Source: Chloroflexota bacterium (GTDB lineage: Bacteria; Chloroflexota; Anaerolineae; Aggregatilineales; Phototrophicaceae). From it: a DNA stretch of 16,645 bases. The stretch's first letter is position 1; every line of letters starts with the position of its first letter. The notes below the pieces were generated by a model. It made no database searches, had not been told where the DNA came from, and was given only the letters and a program-made list of their open reading frames with translations. Shown here piece by piece: positions 12,496 through 16,645 of the stretch. The stretch lies in the NCBI GenBank assembly GCA_003242205.1, contig QGUR01000072.1, positions 1-16,645 of the forward strand. The letters are read 5' to 3'. The translations under genes were made by a program, and so were the position numbers.

Positions 12496-14565
12496 ATGAG
12501 TGATATTTCTTCTGCAAGCGGCGAGCTATCACCTTCGGCAACCGTGGTTAGCTATGCCGAACCAAAGCGGGCGAGGCGCTCGTCCAACCTGACCATCACC
12601 TCAGTCCTCCTCGTCATCGTCGGCGTCGCCAGCCTGATCATCACCGAGCAAATCCTGACCGGCTGGCTGGCGCTGGGCGAACGCGCCAACATCCCGCGCA
12701 GCAACCTGAATCCGATTGAACTGACGGTCGCCGCGGGATGTTTGCTCTGGGGTATGGTGACTTTACGCACGGCTCTGGGCTTCTTCACGCACGAGCGCGT
12801 GCCGACGATCCGGGACTATTTCGAGGGCACGCATTCGCGCATGGCTCCGGGCATTCTGCTGACGATTGCCCTGCTCGGCGTGATCGGTGTGGTTAGTCTG
12901 GTGCTGGCCGAACAGGTGTTGACCGGCTGGCTGCCGCTGGGCGAGCGAATCAATATTCCCCGCAGCCACCTGAACACCGCCGAAATTCTGGCGATCATCG
13001 GCGGCACGCTCTGGGGCGTGGTGACGCTGCGAACGGTCTATGGCCTGTGGCGGCGCGATCACCGGGCGTGGGCGTGGGCGCAGTGGGTCGTGCTGCTGAC
13101 GGCCGTCATCGGCATGTCGGCGCTGCTGTCCGGCATGTTCGACCTGCATACGCTCGTACCACGCGGCGGCTCGATATTCGATAACCTGCCCGGCGTGCAG
13201 GAACTGACAGCGCCCGGCCTGCTGATCTTTCTGTCGTGCGTGGCGGTCTACCGCTATATCACGATCGACGTCGAACTCTCGGCGGCTCAGGCGTTGCGCA
13301 ATACGCTCGCCAAATCGCCCGGCGCGGGCGGCATCATCGGCTTTATCGCCCTATTCATCGTCTTTTCGCTGGCATCCGATCTGTTCCTCGAACCGCGGTC
13401 GCTTGCCGGTATCGTGACGACCAACATCACGCGCGGCATCGTCGCCATCGGCGTGACCTTCCTGATGATTTCGGGCGAGTTCGACCTGTCGGTTGGTTCG
13501 ACCTATGGCGCGGGGGCGCTCATCTTCCTGCTGATGATGACCGAGGGCGTTTTCGGCATCACCACTTCCGTCATCCCGGCGGCCATCATCGCCCTGATCT
13601 TCGCCGGTATTCTGGGGCTGATTAACGGCCTCATTCTGATCTGGACGGGTATTCCCTCATTCATCGTCACCTTAGGTACATTACTGGCCTATCGAGCAAT
13701 CCTGCTGGTGGTCGTCGCCGACGGGCGCATTCTGCGCTACGCCGACTACCGCCTGCCGCCGCCTTACATCCATTTCAGCCACTGGCTGATCGCGGCGGGC
13801 GCGCTGGCGCTGGCGGCGGTCATCGCCTATATGGGCTACCGGCTGATTCCGAGCGCGTGGCGTGGCTTCCGTTCGGAGGTGGCCGGCTACCGCGATGACC
13901 CACGCGACATGCGCGATTTTTATCTGGCGATGGCATTCGTGCGCTTCGTGCTGACGGCGGTTGCCGTGCTGGGCGCGATTTTCCTGCTGCTGCAGGCGGC
14001 CTATTACAACATCCTCTCAGCGCAGGTTGAGCCGGTCTTCGAGATCAGCTTCTTCGAGTTGATGAACGGCCAGTTCCACTTCGTGCCGCGCGACGTGAAC
14101 CTGCGCTCCGGCGTCATGTGGTGGTTCATTCTGGTGGTCATCTTCCAGTTCATCCTGACGCAGACGCGTTATGGCAACCATGTACTCGCCGTTGGCGGCA
14201 ATCCGGGGGCGGCGCGCGCGCAGGGCATCAACGTCAACCGGGTGAAGGTGACGAACTTCGTCATTTCGGCCATGCTGGCCTGTCTGGCAGGCATCATCAA
14301 CGTGTCGCGCCTGGCCAACGTGGACCCGCTGATGGGTAACGGTCTGGAACTGGAGGTCATCGCCGCGTCGGTCATCGGCGGCGCGCTGCTCAGCGGCGGT
14401 TACGGCAGCATCATCGGCGCGTTTCTCGGCGTGCTCATCTTCGGCATGCTCCAGACCGGTCTCGTGCTGGTCGGCGTCGACTCGCGCGCTTTCTCCGGCG
14501 TAATCGGGGTCATCATTATCGTCGCGGTGGTCATCAATACTGCGGTCAGGCGGGCGAGAAAATGA
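12496..14565 (+). CDS. Sugar ABC permease (XylH/RbsC-like) with duplicated N-terminal module
   Basis: The 689-residue protein is about twice the usual RbsC length. The core (from about 277) is a CUT2 permease: GIVAIGVTFLMISGEFDLSV (314-333), PSFIVTLGTLLAYR (387-400), AVGGNPGAARAQGIN (565-579) and ASVIGGALLSGGYGS (624-638). A central insert (about 425-500, two helices) fits XylH/GguB-type permeases; residues 509-537 add an uncommon loop. Residues 30-260 are extra: two tandem units, each helix-loop-helix, with loops 51-72 and 139-160 identical at 18 of 22 positions and LWG-x-VTLRT at 84-92 and 172-180, in register at an 88-residue offset. A third unit (about 200-256) may be a diverged copy. The start at 12496 is preferred over an ATG at 12370, which lies in a hairpin and would add an Arg-rich, low-complexity tail; the Shine-Dalgarno is weak. 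It overlaps the ATPase gene by 4 bases. Confidence 0.92.
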   Translation: MSDISSASGELSPSATVVSYAEPKRARRSSNLTITSVLLVIVGVASLIITEQILTGWLALGERANIPRSNLNPIELTVAAGCLLWGMVTLRTALGFFTHERVPTIRDYFEGTHSRMAPGILLTIALLGVIGVVSLVLAEQVLTGWLPLGERINIPRSHLNTAEILAIIGGTLWGVVTLRTVYGLWRRDHRAWAWAQWVVLLTAVIGMSALLSGMFDLHTLVPRGGSIFDNLPGVQELTAPGLLIFLSCVAVYRYITIDVELSAAQALRNTLAKSPGAGGIIGFIALFIVFSLASDLFLEPRSLAGIVTTNITRGIVAIGVTFLMISGEFDLSVGSTYGAGALIFLLMMTEGVFGITTSVIPAAIIALIFAGILGLINGLILIWTGIPSFIVTLGTLLAYRAILLVVVADGRILRYADYRLPPPYIHFSHWLIAAGALALAAVIAYMGYRLIPSAWRGFRSEVAGYRDDPRDMRDFYLAMAFVRFVLTAVAVLGAIFLLLQAAYYNILSAQVEPVFEISFFELMNGQFHFVPRDVNLRSGVMWWFILVVIFQFILTQTRYGNHVLAVGGNPGAARAQGINVNRVKVTNFVISAMLACLAGIINVSRLANVDPLMGNGLELEVIAASVIGGALLSGGYGSIIGAFLGVLIFGMLQTGLVLVGVDSRAFSGVIGVIIIVAVVINTAVRRARK

Positions 14566-15353
14566 GCGAAATACGAACCGACGTCCCCCTTGTGGAAATG
14601 CGGGATATTTACAAGAGCTTCGGCTCGGTCGATGTGCTGAAGGGCGTCAACTTCGTCGTCAACCGGCCCGAAATCATCGGCCTGCTGGGCGACAACGGCG
14701 CGGGCAAATCGACCCTGATCAAGATTCTGACCGGCGTTCACACGCCGACGCGCGGCCAGATTTTCTTCGAGGGGCGGCCAGTTCAAATCAACTCGCCGCA
14801 TGCGGCGCGCGAGCTGGGCATCGAAACCGTCTATCAGGATCTGGCGCTCGTGCCCCTCATCAGCATTGCGCGCAACTTCTGGCTCGGTCAGGAGCTTACG
14901 CGGCAGATTGGGCCGTTCCGCGTGCTCAACCATCGCGAAATGTCGGAACGCACGCGCGAAGCGCTGGCGGACATCGGCATTCGCATTCGCAGCGCCGACG
15001 AACCTGTCGGGTCGCTTTCGGGCGGCGAACGCCAGTCGATTGCGATTGGCCGGGCGGTTTATTTTGGCAAAAAGCTGCTGATTCTCGACGAGCCGACATC
15101 GGCGCTTTCGGTGAAGCAGACCGGCGAAGTGCTGAAATATACGCTGGCGGCCAAGGAGCGCGGCCTGTCGGTCATCTTCATCACACACAACATCGCGCAT
15201 GTCCACGAAATCGCCGACCGCTTCACCATCATCCGTGGCGGGCGCAAGATCGGCGATTTTCGCAAGGAAGATGTGACCGAAATGGAAGTCGCGCATATGG
15301 TGATGACGGGCGAAGTGCCGAAACGGCTGCAGCTGGAGCCGGCGGATGCATAA
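14562..15353 (+). CDS. Sugar ABC transporter ATP-binding protein (single domain)
   Basis: The 263-residue ATPase powers the importer from the cytoplasmic side. All motifs are present: Walker A GDNGAGKST (43-51), Q-loop Gln92 (VYQD), signature LSGGE (152-156), Walker B LLILDE (172-177) and switch His209 (FITHN). The D-loop reads TSALS rather than SALD, as in FrcA-like sugar ATPases. The protein has one ABC domain, unlike RbsA, XylG or MglA (two domains, about 500 residues), so it would work as a homodimer like FrcA. Its ATG overlaps the permease stop (ATGA), which suggests translational coupling and one complex. The C-terminal 20 residues are not conserved-looking. The sugar cannot be inferred. 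Confidence 0.95.
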   Translation: MSEIRTDVPLVEMRDIYKSFGSVDVLKGVNFVVNRPEIIGLLGDNGAGKSTLIKILTGVHTPTRGQIFFEGRPVQINSPHAARELGIETVYQDLALVPLISIARNFWLGQELTRQIGPFRVLNHREMSERTREALADIGIRIRSADEPVGSLSGGERQSIAIGRAVYFGKKLLILDEPTSALSVKQTGEVLKYTLAAKERGLSVIFITHNIAHVHEIADRFTIIRGGRKIGDFRKEDVTEMEVAHMVMTGEVPKRLQLEPADA

Positions 15354-15443
15354 GCCCTTGTCCTGAATCCTTCATTTTTGTCTGGAATGCCGCCTGTGTA
15401 AAACGGCGAGGCAGAACATGATTGCTCACGCGGGAGCTAATGA

Positions 15444-16094
15444 ATGACCGGACGTAATCGTTATGTTTACTGGTTGATCGTACTGCTACTGGCGCTGGCG
15501 GCCTGCGCGCCGGATGATCTCGATATAACCCCAAGCCCGACGCCGACCAATACGCCGGAGCCGACGCCCACCCATACCCCGACACCCACACCTGATCCTG
15601 AGGCCGAAGCCGAAAGCGCGGCGGAGGATGACGAGGCCGTGGATGTCAGCCTGCTCGATCAGGTGCTGGCTGCGTTTCCGGCGCAGTTGAACGCCGGCGG
15701 CGAGTGGCGGCGCACCACAAACGAAACGACGGGAGAAGAAGTGACGCGGCGCGACGAAGAAAACGGCAAGACCTTCAAGGTTTACTACATTCAGGCGGGG
15801 GGTAGCTTCGCCGAAATCACGGTTGGCCTGTTCGAAACGCCTGAGGCAGCGCAGGCATACTATGACATGGTGGCGAGTCGCACGCGCACGCTGGAACACG
15901 CCCAAACGCGCGAGGATCTGCCGCAGCCCAATCTCTTCGGCGGCGGCCTTTACGGTCAGGATGCGCTGCTGCTGCGGGATAACGCCGTTGTGCGCGTTTC
16001 CGTGCCGCGCTTCAACAGCGGCGCGGGCAGTCCGCTTGCGCCACTGATGCGGGCCACGCTCAATCTGATCGACTCGGCCACTGAGGCGGCCTAG
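15444..16094 (+). CDS. Small lipoprotein with Thr/Pro linker
   Basis: The 216-residue product has a signal peptide with lipobox ALAAC (Cys21), so it is membrane-anchored outside the cell. A Thr/Pro repeat linker (29-52) and an acidic segment (53-66) lead to a small mixed domain (67-216): WRRTTNETTGEEVTR (88-102), a FKVYYIQAGGSFAEITVGLF strand pair (111-130), helix 131-145 and a final NAVVRVSVPRF strand with helix. I do not recognise the family. Alternating charged strands and an EAAQAYYDM helix suggest a small alpha/beta sensor or binding domain. GGGAG lies 7 bases before the ATG. It follows the ATPase by 90 bases and precedes the dehydrogenase by 21, so it is probably in the operon. The 90-base gap holds only a weak GCCG/CGGC hairpin. 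Confidence 0.8.
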   Translation: MTGRNRYVYWLIVLLLALAACAPDDLDITPSPTPTNTPEPTPTHTPTPTPDPEAEAESAAEDDEAVDVSLLDQVLAAFPAQLNAGGEWRRTTNETTGEEVTRRDEENGKTFKVYYIQAGGSFAEITVGLFETPEAAQAYYDMVASRTRTLEHAQTREDLPQPNLFGGGLYGQDALLLRDNAVVRVSVPRFNSGAGSPLAPLMRATLNLIDSATEAA

Positions 16095-16115
16095 CCCAAC
16101 AGGAAAACCGTACTC

Positions 16116-16645
16116 ATGGCCATGCTGAACGGACAGGTCGCTCTCGTGACCGGCGGCGCGGGCGATCTGGGGAACGAAATGGCATACCATCTGGCGCGCG
16201 AAGGCGCGTCAGTTGTTCTATGGGACATCAAGCCGGAGGCCAAAGCGCGAGAACGTATTGAGCGCGTGCGCGGCGCGGGGTCCTATACGCAGTCGACTCG
16301 CTACCAGCAGATCGACGTGCGTGACCGCGCCGCCGTTGACCGCGCCATCGCGGACCTGCCGCGCCTCGACATCGTCTGCTCGAATGCCGGCATTGTCGAA
16401 TCGGCGCCGTTTCTCGAAGTGACGCAGGAAAACTGGCAGCGGCATCTCGACATCAACCTGACGGGTTGCTTCAACGTCTGCCAGAGCGCGGCGCGCAGGA
16501 TGGTGGCGGATAAAACCGAAGGGCGAATCATCCTGACCAGTAGCTGGGTCGGCAGCATTCCATGGCCCGAAATCAGCCCCTACAAGGTCAGAAAAGCGGG
16601 CGTTAAAAGACTAACCACGACGATGACCCCAGAACTACCCCCTAA
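16116..16645 (+). CDS. Short-chain dehydrogenase/reductase, N-terminal part
   Basis: About 176 residues of an SDR oxidoreductase are present and the frame is still open at the window end. The Rossmann motif TGGAGDLG (12-19), Asp37 at the end of strand two (NAD preference), SNAG (89-92), Asn114, Ser143, Tyr156 and Lys160 (YxxxK) form the classical fold and catalytic tetrad. Family length is about 250 residues. It lies 21 bases after the lipoprotein gene with AGGAAAA 11 bases before the ATG; a second ATG at 16122 is possible. Its place after a sugar importer suggests oxidation of a sugar or polyol (inference). The last 50 bases look error-prone: residues after Tyr156 (VRKAGVKRLTTTMTPELPP) read like a damaged VSKAGVKMLTKTMALELAP. 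Confidence 0.88.
   Translation, partial: MAMLNGQVALVTGGAGDLGNEMAYHLAREGASVVLWDIKPEAKARERIERVRGAGSYTQSTRYQQIDVRDRAAVDRAIADLPRLDIVCSNAGIVESAPFLEVTQENWQRHLDINLTGCFNVCQSAARRMVADKTEGRIILTSSWVGSIPWPEISPYKVRKAGVKRLTTTMTPELPP

Noticed and set aside
14400..15296. Minus-strand open frame of 298 codons opposite the permease and ATPase
   Set aside because: The plus strand has every ABC ATPase motif; the antisense translation has no recognisable features.

Overview
The window reads like a GC-rich chromosomal segment of a Chloroflexota bacterium, most likely an Anaerolineae-type lineage. This is an inference from gene style: extracytoplasmic proteins with long Thr/Pro linkers, an SH3b lipoprotein, PPC-repeat and LolA/LppX-like secreted proteins, and a sugar ABC importer with an unusual permease. 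No marker gene confirms the taxon. Both window edges look like contig ends: the last residues of the two truncated genes depart from family consensus in a way that suggests sequencing or assembly error.

Layout. (1) 1-764, minus strand: the start of an NAD-linked hydrogenase/NADH-dehydrogenase-type operon (hoxE, then the first 67 codons of hoxF), with a promoter and an operator-like inverted repeat. (2) 765-1275: no convincing protein gene, but many strong inverted repeats. (3) 1276-1494: tRNA-Leu(UAA) on the minus strand with its own promoter and intrinsic terminator. (4) 1590-5266, minus strand: two secreted proteins with related LolA/LppX-like N-terminal domains; the larger also carries four PPC-like repeats with an NDDH motif. 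(5) 5442-6762, plus strand: an SH3b lipoprotein and its terminator. (6) 6794-8285, minus strand: a two-gene unit of an SpoIIAA/STAS-like protein and a UPF0104/LPG-synthase-TM membrane protein. (7) 8442-10940, minus strand: a large membrane-anchored protein with a glutamine-amidotransferase-like domain. (8) 11079-16645, plus strand: promoter, long leader with a 37-codon ORF, sugar-binding protein, two hairpins, permease, single-domain ATPase, a small lipoprotein and the start of a short-chain dehydrogenase.

How the parts work together. The plus-strand cluster at the right forms a complete CUT2-type (ribose/xylose/fructose-like) carbohydrate importer: binding protein, permease and ATPase in one transcript. 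The neighbouring dehydrogenase may oxidise the imported sugar or polyol. The hox genes belong to a soluble hydrogenase whose other subunits would lie left of the window. The remaining genes act at the cell envelope.

The most unusual item is the permease. An XylH/RbsC-like core is preceded by about 275 extra residues that contain a tandem-duplicated membrane unit. The two copies match at 18 of 22 positions in the loop, exactly 88 residues apart, and a third copy may have diverged. I know of no named domain that matches it.
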